Shown: positions 34,665-43,770 of the stretch, piece by piece
How positions within the stretch are numbered: the stretch's first letter is position 1
How the letters are laid out: every line of letters starts with the position of its first letter
Source of the DNA: JBBDRJ01 sp963766295
GTDB taxonomy: Bacteria > Actinomycetota > JAICYB01
Direction of reading: 5' to 3'
Assembly: GCA_963766295.1 (NCBI GenBank)
Contig: CAVXYW010000002.1
Span: 310,001 to 374,000, forward strand
Length of the DNA stretch: 64,000 nt
Translations under genes and position numbers: made by a program
The notes under the pieces: model-generated
Seen by the model: only the letters and a program-made list of their open reading frames with translations
Told to the model about the DNA's origin: nothing
The model's database searches: none

Positions 34665-35438
34665 TTGGGACGGTTCGAAGGACGCAATTTCGTCGTTACC
34701 GGCGCGTCGTCCGGGATAGGTCTGGCTACCGCTCATCGTCTGGTCTCCGAAGGCGGTTCCGTCGTCGGGTGCGACGTGCAGGACGCGCCCGATGATGCGT
34801 TCACCTTCGTCAGGGCAGATGTTTCGAACGAGGAAGAAGTTGCATCCGTCTTCGCCACCGTCGATGGGCGGCTCGACGGCGTCGTGCACGCGGCCGGTAT
34901 CGCAGGCGGAGGACCGGTGCATTGGGTCGAACGCTCCGAATGGGATCGCATCATCGGTGTGAATCTCACCGGCACATTCCTGGTCGCGAAGGCAGCGCTT
35001 ACTCGCATGGTTTCCCAAGAGCTCGCGAACGGACAGCGAGGATCGATCGTGACGCTCGCGAGCGTTGAAGGGCTCGAAGGGACGGCCGGCGGCAGCTCGT
35101 ACAACGCATCGAAGGGTGGCGTCGTACTGCTCACGAAGAACATCGCCATCGATTACGGGCCCAGCGGGATAAGGGCGAATGCCATCTGCCCCGGTTTCAT
35201 AGACACTCCGCTCGCGCAAAGCGTCTTCGATATCCCCGGCATGGAGAACGTCGTCAAGGAGCTCACGCGCGAGCACGCGCTGCGCCGCCGTGGCCGTCCC
35301 GAGGAAATCGCCGCCGTGGCGGCTTTCCTTCTTTCTGCGGACGCATCGTTCCTCACCGGTCAGGCCATCGCGGTCGACGGCGGTTACACGGCCGGACGAG
35401 ATCACGGCGTGACGGACTTGATGGGCCTTGGCGGTTGA
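34665..35438 (+). CDS. Short-chain dehydrogenase/reductase (classical SDR)
   Basis: 257 residues from TTG 34665, chosen because GGGGAG lies 6 bases upstream and the Rossmann strand NFVVTGASSGIGLATA follows at once. Seen: TGxxxGIG cofactor loop, VHAAGIAGGG (NAG-type), catalytic Ser in ASVEGLE region and YxxxK in SSYNASKGG, C-terminal FLTGQAIAVDGGYT. An acidic residue after the second strand (GCDVQD) suggests NAD rather than NADP. All catalytic residues are present. Substrate unknown. Confidence 0.88.
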   Translation: MGRFEGRNFVVTGASSGIGLATAHRLVSEGGSVVGCDVQDAPDDAFTFVRADVSNEEEVASVFATVDGRLDGVVHAAGIAGGGPVHWVERSEWDRIIGVNLTGTFLVAKAALTRMVSQELANGQRGSIVTLASVEGLEGTAGGSSYNASKGGVVLLTKNIAIDYGPSGIRANAICPGFIDTPLAQSVFDIPGMENVVKELTREHALRRRGRPEEIAAVAAFLLSADASFLTGQAIAVDGGYTAGRDHGVTDLMGLGG

Positions 35439-35451
35439 GCCGACTTAGCGG

Positions 35452-36906
35452 TTAACTCCCGGCCTGCTGCACGAAGTCGACGCCCCCTACGGTCCGGCGC
35501 GGCTGAACCACGACCTCTCGCGTCGGCTCGTCGGTTCGGGTCGCGACGGAAAGCGCCGATCCGGCGTGCACCGACGAACGCACGAGCAGGTACTTACCGT
35601 CGCTATCGGTTCGGTCGGTGACAACTACGCGGCCGTCCTGCCGTCCGAAAACCCGTACATCCCGCATTGGCCTTCCGGACTCATCCGTCACCCTTCCGGT
35701 GACCACTGCGACGCGATCACGGATTGCTTCCAGCGCTGCGAATCCATCACCGTCGTATTGGTAGCCCATCGTGTGATCACCGGCCGGTAGCTGAGCATCC
35801 TGACTCGTCGCCGGAGCAGGAACAAGAGGTTCGACGGCGGTGTCCTCGTTCCATTCGTTCCAACTCGTAACGAAGAGCAACGGTGCGCGGTTGTCGACAT
35901 TGGGATATCCGATCCGGTCCAGAAGCTCGCCGAGCAGCGACGAGCTCGTCGCTTCACTCTGCCAGCGCCTCGGCAGCACGAAATGATCCTCTCCAAGCCT
36001 CGTCCCGCGGTCGTTGTAACCGGGCACGACCGACGGGATCACGGGCACGCGTCCGCTCGTCGCCTTTCGATATCTCTCGTAGAGGTCGTTGACGTCGCGC
36101 ACAAGTGTTGTCGCGTTCGCATACCCGGCGTGATGTGTGTTCGCGGGGTCATAGACGGTGTACGGCGTGATCGCGTCGAAGAGCGCCGCGCGATGCGGCT
36201 GCGGTTGTTCGGTCTTCTCGAATGTTCCGACGATCGGTGCGTTCTCAGGAACAACCTTCCAGTGGATCTCGTCGGCAACGAGGAACACATCGTGTCCTTC
36301 GGCCTTGAGGCGCTCACGCGCGCTCCGTATCGCTAGACCGACGTCACCAACCATCGTCCGCGTCAGATAGAGAACGACGACGGGACGGCCGCCGAGCTTT
36401 AGATAACCCGGCTTGTTGAAGTACTTCCGCGCCAGATGAACCAAGTCGTTGGCGAGGGTGCGGTTCGCTTCTTCGTCCATCACGGTGACGCCGGACTCGT
36501 CGACGAAGTTCAGCGCCCAAGCTTCGTAAAAGATGCAGAAACCGACGTCTCCTCTGTTTCTTGCCGACAGATAGCCCCTGTCGATCACATCGTCGGAGTT
36601 TCGGCGCGACGGCCACCAATCGAGAGCGAAGAAGTCGATCCCGTGAGCCGATGCCCACGCGATGTGCTGCTCGGCCACGCGCTGATCGGTGGACGAGTAC
36701 TTCCCGAGCATCGGTTGCTGCTGCGGTGATAAACGTTCACGAAGGAAACCGTGTGCCCAATTGCTCGGGTACCAGTTGTAGTAGTACGCACCGATCAACG
36801 GGATGCGTAAAGTCGCATCGTCGCTCTCGATGAGCGCTGAAGAACAGGCCGCCATAACCAGCCAAGCCGCGGCGAAGACGGCCCCGACCCGCCCCCGAAG
36901 ACTCAC
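35452..36906 (-). CDS. Lipoprotein with GH99-like (WbsX-type) glycosidase domain and C-terminal Cna/CarboxypepD-like domain
   Basis: 484 residues. Lipobox at about 18-21 (WLVMAACSS) gives an anchored lipoprotein. Residues about 35-385 resemble the GH99/WbsX endo-mannosidase-like barrel: GAYYYNWYPSNW, IDFFALDWWPSRRN, YLKLGGRPVVVLYLTR, SWNEWNEDTAVEP. Residues about 405-480 look like a beta-sandwich regulatory or carbohydrate-binding domain (VTGRVTDESGRPMRDVRVFG). It probably acts on exogenous or cell-wall mannose-type glycans outside the cell; specificity is inferred from the family only. The start may be GTG/ATG near 36906. Confidence 0.8.
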   Translation of the reverse strand: MSLRGRVGAVFAAAWLVMAACSSALIESDDATLRIPLIGAYYYNWYPSNWAHGFLRERLSPQQQPMLGKYSSTDQRVAEQHIAWASAHGIDFFALDWWPSRRNSDDVIDRGYLSARNRGDVGFCIFYEAWALNFVDESGVTVMDEEANRTLANDLVHLARKYFNKPGYLKLGGRPVVVLYLTRTMVGDVGLAIRSARERLKAEGHDVFLVADEIHWKVVPENAPIVGTFEKTEQPQPHRAALFDAITPYTVYDPANTHHAGYANATTLVRDVNDLYERYRKATSGRVPVIPSVVPGYNDRGTRLGEDHFVLPRRWQSEATSSSLLGELLDRIGYPNVDNRAPLLFVTSWNEWNEDTAVEPLVPAPATSQDAQLPAGDHTMGYQYDGDGFAALEAIRDRVAVVTGRVTDESGRPMRDVRVFGRQDGRVVVTDRTDSDGKYLLVRSSVHAGSALSVATRTDEPTREVVVQPRRTVGGVDFVQQAGS

Positions 36907-36964
36907 CCGTCAACTATGGCTGGGGCATCGCCTCCATCCGCAGCTGTCAGGCGGGGTTCAGTAG

Positions 36965-37001
36965 TTGACTCTTGAAGTCACTAGGCTTCATGAGGCCTCA
37001 T
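36965..37001 (+). promoter_or_regulatory. Probable promoter with two dyads
   Basis: TTGACT (36965-36970) matches a -35 element. It is part of the dyad TGACT-CTTGA-AGTCA (36966-36980), and 10 bases further is the perfect 12-bp palindrome ATGAGGCCTCAT (36990-37001). The -10 region inside the palindrome is poor (TCATGA), which fits an activated or repressed promoter for the secreted collagen-like gene at 37018. That gene has no visible ribosome binding site. Confidence 0.4.
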
Positions 37002-37017
37002 AGCGCATCATGGTCGT

Positions 37018-37962
37018 ATGCGTAGATCCGCTGCGACCCCGGCCGTGTGGCGCCCGGTGATGGGTGTGCTCGCACTGGCTCTGCTCGGGCTGAGCATGAC
37101 CCCCGGCGCGCTTGCCCAGATCACGGGTGGAGTCGAGGCCGATTCCGTTCAAGACGGTGACAACCGATTCTCGGGCGGTCAGGACAACTCGATCGGCGGC
37201 GGCGATGCTTCGGCCGGATCGAACATCGTCGGCTCGGCGGGACGGGGCGAAACGACGATCGATGTACAGAACACTTCAAACGGAGCCGACGCCGAGACGG
37301 GCGATCTCGAGCTAACGACTGATCTTTCCAGCGTCCATGTTGGGGAAAAGACGAGCGCGGACCAACCCGAACCCGAAGCTCCTCAAGAAGAGATCGAAAG
37401 TCAGGCGATCGGGCCGCTCGGTCCGCTGGGCCCGGGAGAAGCACCGGAAGAGGACTGGTGGGGTACCAACGTCCTGCCGACCGGTGAAACGTCATCCACG
37501 GAAGGAGCCGGAGCCGGTCCGGGCGAAGATGTCTCGGCCGCCGCGGCCCCAAGCGAAACCGTCGTGGCCGCAGAGTTCGGCTCGGCCGCGCCCGGGGGTC
37601 CGTTGGCGATGGGTGAGGAGAGTGCGGTCTTGGCTGCTGCAGGCGAAGGTGACCCCTTGGGCCAGGTCACCGGTCCACCGGGTCCGACCGGTCCGGCCGG
37701 CCCCCTCGACTTGGATGTCGGGGGCGAACAATCCCCGAGTCAGGTTGTGCCCACTCCTCAGGCATCGGCGCCCGCAGTTGCAACGCCTTCACCACAACGC
37801 GAGGTTCAGAGCGAAGATGAAGACTCCCTTCCCGTGAATGGTGCGTACATCCAAACGTTTGCAACCATCGCGACTGTGCTCACGGCGATTGGTCTGTTGT
37901 TAACGGCGCTGTCGCGGATCGCGCGCCTGCGGCGCCTGGCCGCCGACCTGGTCGCGCCCTAG
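37018..37962 (+). CDS. Secreted, membrane-anchored low-complexity protein with collagen-like motif
   Basis: 314 residues. Signal peptide at about 9-36 (WRPVMGVLALALLGLSMTPGALAQ). An Asn/Gly/Asp-rich segment (40-85, DNRFSGGQDNSIGGGDASAG) reads like beta-repeat surface proteins. A long acidic Pro/Glu/Gly linker contains GPLGPLGPG and the collagen-like GPPGPTGPAGP (about 222-232). One C-terminal helix (about 280-303, TFATIATVLTAIGLLLTALS) and basic residues anchor it. No known domain. The whole looks like an extracellular stalk or adhesin-like protein. Start ATG 37018. Confidence 0.65.
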   Translation: MRRSAATPAVWRPVMGVLALALLGLSMTPGALAQITGGVEADSVQDGDNRFSGGQDNSIGGGDASAGSNIVGSAGRGETTIDVQNTSNGADAETGDLELTTDLSSVHVGEKTSADQPEPEAPQEEIESQAIGPLGPLGPGEAPEEDWWGTNVLPTGETSSTEGAGAGPGEDVSAAAAPSETVVAAEFGSAAPGGPLAMGEESAVLAAAGEGDPLGQVTGPPGPTGPAGPLDLDVGGEQSPSQVVPTPQASAPAVATPSPQREVQSEDEDSLPVNGAYIQTFATIATVLTAIGLLLTALSRIARLRRLAADLVAP

Positions 37963-38011
37963 CAACCGTCTGTCCGTCCACTCTCCTGCCTCGCCGTATG
38001 CTGCAAGTGCG

Positions 38012-39469
38012 GTGACGGAAACGACTGCTCAAGATCAATTCGATCAAGGTATGGAGGCGCTCACCTCCGGCGACCTCGCGACAGCCAAAGGGGCGCTGAC
38101 GTGGGCCGTCGATATCGGCGGCGTTCCCATGGCCCGGATGTTCCTGGGCGCAATCGCCTTCACTATCGAGGACTTCGGTGAGTGCCAGAGTCAATGGGAA
38201 CTGGCGTTCAAAGAGTTCAAGGAGGCGGACGATTACGCCCGAGCGGCTCGCGCAGCGAGCGTGCTCGCATCGCTTTACTACGACGTTTACGGAAACGAGT
38301 CTGCAAGCAGAGGGTGGCTCGCGCGCGCCGACCGACTGCTCGAACGAGCCGGACGTTGTGTAGAACGCGGGTACTACGAGCTTGCATTGGTTGCGTGCAG
38401 CGTCCGGGATACCTCACGTCTCGAGGAGTCGGCTGCAGTAGCACTGGATCTCGCGATCGAGTTCAAGGATCCCGATCTCGAAGCTCGAGCTCTGGCCGAC
38501 GGCGGGTTGGCACTCATCAATCAGGGGCAACTGGCCAAGGGTTTCGCGCGGATGGACGAAGCGATGGCTGCAGTGAGTTCGGGCGAAGTAAGAGATCCGA
38601 TCATGGGCGGGATGATCTACTGCTCGCTTCTGACGGCGTGCGAGCGGACGGGTGAGCTGCGTCGTGCCGAAGAGTGGACTCGAGCGGCCACGGAGTACGT
38701 CAACAGGAAATTCTCCGGGGCGTTGCCGATCCTTCACGCACACTGCCGCTTGGCATACGGCACCGTGCTCTGTGACGCGGGGCGCTGGTCTGAAGCCGAA
38801 GAACAGATCCTCGGGATCGTCGGACCGTCCTCTACGCAGAGTGTGCCCAAGCTCGCGGAGGCCGCGGGATATCTCGCGAACCTTCGGATGATGCAGGGCC
38901 GAGTGGACGAAGCTGCGGAGGTGCTCGCGCCGTACGCCGACAGCTTCGAGGTGTGCGAGCCGTTGGCCCGGCTTCACTTCCGTCGTGGCGAGCACGACCT
39001 GGCGGCCGCCGTGATCACCAGGGCGCTTCACGAACTCGTCGGTGACAGGCTGCGCGCCGGGAAGCTGCTGGCGTTACTCGTCGACGTCGAGCTGGCGCGC
39101 GGAAACCTGGAAGCAGCAGAGACTGCGGCGGAACGGCTTGCCGACTACGCCGGCGATTCCGACAGCTCTGTCCTCCGGGCGGAGTCGCATCTTGCCGACG
39201 GACACATCGCCGCGGCCCGCGACAACCACCGCAGTGCCGTCGAAGCCTTCGAATCCGGCCTGAACGCGCTGAGGAATGAAGAGCGGCCGATCCTGGTGGC
39301 GACTCTCCGCCTGGGTCTGGCACAGACACTCGTGTCAACCGATGTCGCCCGTGCAACGGACGAAGCCCGCGCTGCGCTTGCCACTTTCGAGCGCGTCGGT
39401 GCGCAACGCGACCTAGAGCGTGCGGTCGAGCTTCTAAACCGGCTGGGCTCGTCGGCACCGGTTGCGTGA
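38012..39469 (+). CDS. TPR-repeat protein
   Basis: 485 residues made almost entirely of tetratricopeptide-like helix pairs (for example FDQGMEALTSGDLATAKGAL near the N-terminus, RRAEEWTRAATEY, GNLEAAETAAERLADYA, RVDEAAEVLAPYA). The arrangement resembles the TPR half of large LuxR/MalT-type regulators, but no ATPase or HTH domain is present. Probably a protein-interaction scaffold in the cytoplasm. GTG start at 38012; the stop overlaps the sthA GTG by 4 bases, so its expression is coupled to transhydrogenase. No direct functional link is known. Confidence 0.75.
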   Translation: MTETTAQDQFDQGMEALTSGDLATAKGALTWAVDIGGVPMARMFLGAIAFTIEDFGECQSQWELAFKEFKEADDYARAARAASVLASLYYDVYGNESASRGWLARADRLLERAGRCVERGYYELALVACSVRDTSRLEESAAVALDLAIEFKDPDLEARALADGGLALINQGQLAKGFARMDEAMAAVSSGEVRDPIMGGMIYCSLLTACERTGELRRAEEWTRAATEYVNRKFSGALPILHAHCRLAYGTVLCDAGRWSEAEEQILGIVGPSSTQSVPKLAEAAGYLANLRMMQGRVDEAAEVLAPYADSFEVCEPLARLHFRRGEHDLAAAVITRALHELVGDRLRAGKLLALLVDVELARGNLEAAETAAERLADYAGDSDSSVLRAESHLADGHIAAARDNHRSAVEAFESGLNALRNEERPILVATLRLGLAQTLVSTDVARATDEARAALATFERVGAQRDLERAVELLNRLGSSAPVA

Positions 39470-40908
39470 TCGAGCAATACGACCTGGTCGTAGTCGGTTC
39501 GGGTCCGGCCGGCGAGAAGGCGGCGGTGCAGGCGGCCTATTTCGGCAAGCGCGTGGCCATCGTCGAACGTCACGACCACTTGGGCGGTGCCGGAGTCACG
39601 CACGCGGGCATGATCCCGACGAAAACGCTGCGCGAAGCGGCGCTGTATGTGACCGGTTTCAAGAAGCGCGACATCTACGGAGTCAGCGTTGAGCTAAATC
39701 AGCGTGAGATCTACGCGAAGCTTCGTCAGCGTACGAACGAGGTCATAGAGACCATGTCTCGCGCCGTTCGCCAGAATGTAGATCGTCACCGCATCGAGCT
39801 GATCCGCGGCACCGGGCGACTGGCCGGCGGAGGCGATCTGATCGTTTCGACCCGGCGCGGTGGAGAACGGAAGCTCAACGGCAGGGCGATCATCATCGCC
39901 ACCGGCTCGCGTCCGTACCATCCACCGGGGATCCCTTTCGAGGATCCCGACGTTCTCGATGCCGAGGAGGTCCTTGAGATTGCCGACCCGCCGAACGACG
40001 TTGTTGTCGTCGGCGGTGGTGCTATCGGCTGCGAACACGCATCGATCTTCACGGCTCTTGGAGCGCACGTCACGCTCGTCGATCGAGGCGACAGGCTTCT
40101 TTCTTATGTCGACGCAGAACTTTCCCACATCCTCGCCCGGACATTCAGCGGGATGGGGATGTCGCTCCAATTGGGCACCGGGATCCAAAGAGTCGAGCGT
40201 GACGACCGCGGCCTGATCGTCGAGCTAAGCGATGGTCACGAGATCCGTCCGGACAAGCTTCTGGTTGCTTCCGGCCGGAGTGGGAACACGGAATCGCTCG
40301 ATCTCGTGGCAGCCGGAGTGGAGATGGACGAGCGCGGCCGCATCATCGTTGACGAAAACTTCGTCACGTCCGCGCCGAACATTTATGCGGCCGGCGATGT
40401 GATCGGCCCGCCCGCGCTCGCTTCCACTGCGATGGAGCAAGGGCGTGTGGCGGCGTGCCACGCCTTCGGGATCGACTTCAAGGACATGGTCGACCCTTCT
40501 CCACCGACGGGTGTTTACTCCATCCCGGAGATCGCTGCCGTCGGACTGACGGAGCAGGACGCATCGGACGAGGGCATCCCTTACCTCGTCGGTCGCGGAC
40601 GATTCGAAGGAAACTCACGCGCAAACATCGGGGGCGCGACCGACGGCATGATCAAGCTTGTCTTCGCCAAATCCGACCGTCGGATTTTGGGTGTGCACAT
40701 CCTCGGCGAGAGCGCAACCGAGTCCGTTCACGTGGGCCAGGCCGCGATGAAGCACGGCGACACCATCGACTACTTCATCGATACGACGTTCAACGTCCCG
40801 ACGTTGTGCGAGGCGTACAAATACGCCGCATACGACGGGCTGCAGCGGTGGCAGGAAAGCGTTTCGGAAGATAGATCCTCGATCGATACGACTTCTTCAG
40901 GAGGGTGA
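39466..40908 (+). CDS. sthA: Soluble (Si-specific) NAD(P)+ transhydrogenase
   Basis: 480 residues, flavoprotein disulfide-reductase fold. Interconverts NADPH and NADH in the cytosol. Seen: FAD motif VVVGSGPAGEKAA, NAD(P) motif VVVGGGAIGCEHASIF, IYAAGDVIGPPALAS, and the dimerisation domain with HILGESATESVH. The redox-active CxxxxC pair of lipoamide and glutathione reductases is replaced (GAGVTHAGMIPTKTL), the diagnostic feature of SthA. GTG start at 39466 overlaps the TPR gene stop. Confidence 0.92.
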   Translation: MIEQYDLVVVGSGPAGEKAAVQAAYFGKRVAIVERHDHLGGAGVTHAGMIPTKTLREAALYVTGFKKRDIYGVSVELNQREIYAKLRQRTNEVIETMSRAVRQNVDRHRIELIRGTGRLAGGGDLIVSTRRGGERKLNGRAIIIATGSRPYHPPGIPFEDPDVLDAEEVLEIADPPNDVVVVGGGAIGCEHASIFTALGAHVTLVDRGDRLLSYVDAELSHILARTFSGMGMSLQLGTGIQRVERDDRGLIVELSDGHEIRPDKLLVASGRSGNTESLDLVAAGVEMDERGRIIVDENFVTSAPNIYAAGDVIGPPALASTAMEQGRVAACHAFGIDFKDMVDPSPPTGVYSIPEIAAVGLTEQDASDEGIPYLVGRGRFEGNSRANIGGATDGMIKLVFAKSDRRILGVHILGESATESVHVGQAAMKHGDTIDYFIDTTFNVPTLCEAYKYAAYDGLQRWQESVSEDRSSIDTTSSGG

Positions 40909-41172
40909 AGGCCCAGGCTCTCCGAGTCTGATGACCACACAGCTTTGGGGGAGTGTGGCCGTAAGGGTCGCGGAGCTGTACAAGCCTTGGTCCCTTGCCC
41001 GGCGGCGCCGCTCAGCCGAAACGATCCGATAGGTCACGACCGCGAAAACCGCGACGGCGACGAGCGGCACGGACGGACGACGGGCACCCTCGAGTCCGAA
41101 AAGTCCGAGGATCCACCAGGTGGTCAGGATCAGCACGAACAGGTAACGACCGTAATGACGCCGCTTCTGCAT
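40897..41172 (-). CDS. Small two-helix membrane protein
   Basis: 91 residues from ATG 41172 (upstream codons to 41247 are also open). Two hydrophobic stretches (about 9-25, YLFVLILTTWWILGLFG, and 33-47, SVPLVAVAVFAVVTYRIV) are followed by a basic RRRRAR turn and a polar tail. A GAGGGGG stands about 10 bases upstream. No family recognised. It overlaps the end of sthA by 12 bases, convergently. Confidence 0.45.
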   Translation of the reverse strand: MQKRRHYGRYLFVLILTTWWILGLFGLEGARRPSVPLVAVAVFAVVTYRIVSAERRRRARDQGLYSSATLTATLPQSCVVIRLGEPGPSPS

Positions 41173-41249
41173 AACGGCACCAACCCCCTCGCCAATCGCT
41201 CCGATCCGATTCGACAGCAACTGCCTGTGGACGCGCAAGGGGAACACCT

Positions 41250-42443
41250 GTGAATAAGGCTGTGGATTTCGAAATCTGTAAGGTTTCCGTCGTGGCGGCC
41301 CCGACCCTCGTTCGATGGATCTTCGTCCTCTCGGTGATTCTGTTTGCGGCGGCGCCCGCTTCCGGCGGCACGTCGACCGAAGGCGACTTCCTGGCCCTTA
41401 CGTACAACGTGGCCGGGCTCCCACAGGGGATCTCCGGGGGCGATCCGACTACGAACTCCCCGCTGATAAGTCCGCGACTGAACTCCTACGACCTCGTACT
41501 GCTGCAAGAGGACTGGGGCGACCCGCTGGGAGCCGTCCCCCTTTTTTTTCACGAGGAGATCGTTGCCGAAGCGAACCATCAGTACCGCTCTGAGCCTGCA
41601 CCGGCGCCGCTGGGGACGGACCTCCGTCGATTCCCAACCGGCCCGCCGTTGATCGCCGATGGACTCAACCGGCTGTCGCGGTTTCGGTTCGGCGCGATCC
41701 AACGCGTCTTGTGGAATACCTGCTACGGCGAGTTCGCCCTCGAAGTGGCCGAGGTCATCTTGGGCGCCGCGGGTTTGAGCGGTCCCATCGATGATGTCGG
41801 GCTAGGCGACGTCATCAGCGGGGGAGCTTCCGACTGCGGTGCGCAGAAGGGATTCGCGGTTGCCCGAACCAAGTTCGCCGATGGTGTCGAGGTCGATATC
41901 TACAACCTGCACGGCGAGGCCGGCGGCGGCCCGCAGGACGACGAAGCGCGAGCAGCCGGCTACATCCAGCTCGCCGATTACATAAGCAAGAACTCTGCGG
42001 GGCGGCCGGTGATCCTCGGCGGTGACACCAACCTGCACACCGAACCCGAACCGGACAACGCCGAGGACCGGCGAGTCTGGGAGAAGTTCCAGGCGGACAC
42101 GGGGCTTTCGGACGTTTGTCTCGTCGTGGATTGCGGCGAAGACGCCGGTGTCATCGACAAGTTCGCCTTCCGCAATGGCGGAGGGATCGAGATCGTGCCT
42201 CTCACTCACAACTTTGAGCGCGAGAGATTCACGCGCGGCGACGGCGAGCCGCTGTCCGATCACGATCCGCTTGCGGTTCGCTTCCGCTGGCGCATCGCGG
42301 GATCGATCGAGGGTGCGGATCCGGAGCTGCCCTTCACAGGAGGGCCGGGCGCTTCCCGACTGACCGCTGTCTTGCTTCTTCTGATCGCGACGGTTGGCTT
42401 GTGTGCGATGAATCGGTCGTCGTCCGGGCGATATCATTCCTGA
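41250..42443 (+). CDS. Exported endonuclease/exonuclease/phosphatase family enzyme with LPxTG-like anchor
   Basis: 397 residues, similar to bacterial sphingomyelinase C-type EEP enzymes. GTG start with GGGGA 6 bases upstream. Signal sequence about 15-42 (APTLVRWIFVLSVILFAAAPASG). Metal/catalytic motifs: LTYNVAGLP, VLLQEDWGD, YNLHGEAG, ILGGDTNLH and the terminal LSDHDPLAV. The C-terminus has LPFTGG, a helix (RLTAVLLLLIATVGLCAM) and basic residues, a sortase-type sorting signal; no sortase gene lies in the window. Substrate may be phospholipid head groups, or nucleic acid. Eight T residues at 41542-41549 are in frame and harmless. Confidence 0.82.
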   Translation: MNKAVDFEICKVSVVAAPTLVRWIFVLSVILFAAAPASGGTSTEGDFLALTYNVAGLPQGISGGDPTTNSPLISPRLNSYDLVLLQEDWGDPLGAVPLFFHEEIVAEANHQYRSEPAPAPLGTDLRRFPTGPPLIADGLNRLSRFRFGAIQRVLWNTCYGEFALEVAEVILGAAGLSGPIDDVGLGDVISGGASDCGAQKGFAVARTKFADGVEVDIYNLHGEAGGGPQDDEARAAGYIQLADYISKNSAGRPVILGGDTNLHTEPEPDNAEDRRVWEKFQADTGLSDVCLVVDCGEDAGVIDKFAFRNGGGIEIVPLTHNFERERFTRGDGEPLSDHDPLAVRFRWRIAGSIEGADPELPFTGGPGASRLTAVLLLLIATVGLCAMNRSSSGRYHS

Positions 42444-42468
42444 AACTGTCTGACTGGGGGTAGCTCGG

Positions 42469-43716
42469 ATGAGGCGTGCTTTCGCTTTGATCTGCTCGAT
42501 CTTGGTCGGTTTTGGCTGGTTCGTTGTGCTGGGTGGGCCCGCCGACGCGACATTTCCCGGACCCGTTGGGCGTTTGGCGTTTGTGACGGACCGCGACGGC
42601 AACCCGAACATCTTCACGATGAACCCGGATGGCTCGAACCCTGCACGGGTAACGACAGATTCCGCTGCCGACACGAATCCGTCATGGGACCGCCGAGGCT
42701 GGAACATCTTCTATGAATCGACGCGGTCATCTCTCGATCCCGATATCTACAGCGTTGACGATACCGGCGGGGCCGCCAAGGCCATCGCCGTAAATCCTGG
42801 GTCCATCGATCGAAGTCCGGTTAGCGACATCAATGGCGACGCGATCATCTTCGAGACCGATCGTGACGAGGACAGCGAGATCTACACAATGGAGGACAAC
42901 GGCAAGGACCCGCGGAACCTCACGCTTACTCCCGCCGCCGAAGACGTCGACCCCGCGGTGAGTGCTTCCAACAAGATCGCGTTTGCATCCAACCGTGAAG
43001 GCAACTTCGAGATACACACGATGAAGCTCGACGGCTCCGACGTGAAACGGCGCACCGCCGTTCCGACCGACGATGAGTACGACAACCTGCAGCCTGACTG
43101 GTCCCCGAACAACAGCAAGATCGCGTTCGTCTCGGATCGTGACGGGAGCTCCGACATCTTCGTCATGAACTCCGATGGGTCCGACGTGCGACGACTTACT
43201 GACGACGCGGGTAGTGATCTCAACCCCAGCTGGTCCCCAGATGGGAGTCAGATCGCCTTCGATAGCGACCGCGATGGCAACCGGGAGATCTACGTCATGA
43301 ACGCGGACGGCTCGAATGAGCGCCGGATAACGAACAATGGCGTAAGCGATTCCGAACCCAGTTGGCAGCGAGTCAACAAGGAACGGCATGCATTCGGTGT
43401 CGACGATCGCGAAGTTGATGACGCGAACCCAAGGGTAGGTGCGGGTGGGATCGGTGGCGCTGGTATCGCCGCGACCCAAACCGCGGGTGCAGCGAATGTG
43501 GCCGACGAAGCAGAGGACGAGGACGATTCGGACGAACCGCCAACTGTAGTGATGGACGACACCGTGGACGTCGAGGCCACGTCTAGTCGCTCGGAAGCCA
43601 AACCCGCCGATCAGACCTTGCTTTCAGTCTTTGCGTTGTTTGCCGCTGTTTTGGCGGCGACGCTGGCGTTCACCCTGCGGCCTCGACGGGGCGGACGGCG
43701 GCACTCCGTCACTTAA
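42469..43716 (+). CDS. Exported TolB-like propeller protein with C-terminal membrane anchor
   Basis: 415 residues. Signal peptide 1-25 (ALICSILVGFGWFVVLGGPADA). Six PD40-type repeats (for example DGNPNIFTMNPDGSNPARVT, SKIAFVSDRDGSSDIFVMN, SQIAFDSDRDGNREIYVMN) form a beta-propeller (about 30-305) like TolB. An Ala/Gly and Asp/Glu-rich linker (about 325-370) leads to one helix (about 380-400) and RPRRGGRR. It is not accompanied by Tol-Pal genes, so it is a surface propeller of unknown partner rather than true TolB. Follows the EEP gene by 25 bases. Confidence 0.8.
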   Translation: MRRAFALICSILVGFGWFVVLGGPADATFPGPVGRLAFVTDRDGNPNIFTMNPDGSNPARVTTDSAADTNPSWDRRGWNIFYESTRSSLDPDIYSVDDTGGAAKAIAVNPGSIDRSPVSDINGDAIIFETDRDEDSEIYTMEDNGKDPRNLTLTPAAEDVDPAVSASNKIAFASNREGNFEIHTMKLDGSDVKRRTAVPTDDEYDNLQPDWSPNNSKIAFVSDRDGSSDIFVMNSDGSDVRRLTDDAGSDLNPSWSPDGSQIAFDSDRDGNREIYVMNADGSNERRITNNGVSDSEPSWQRVNKERHAFGVDDREVDDANPRVGAGGIGGAGIAATQTAGAANVADEAEDEDDSDEPPTVVMDDTVDVEATSSRSEAKPADQTLLSVFALFAAVLAATLAFTLRPRRGGRRHSVT

Positions 43717-43770
43717 TCTCAGCTGCGGGACGACCGGCTTAGCGGGAGCTGGATTGCGCGCCGGACTTAG

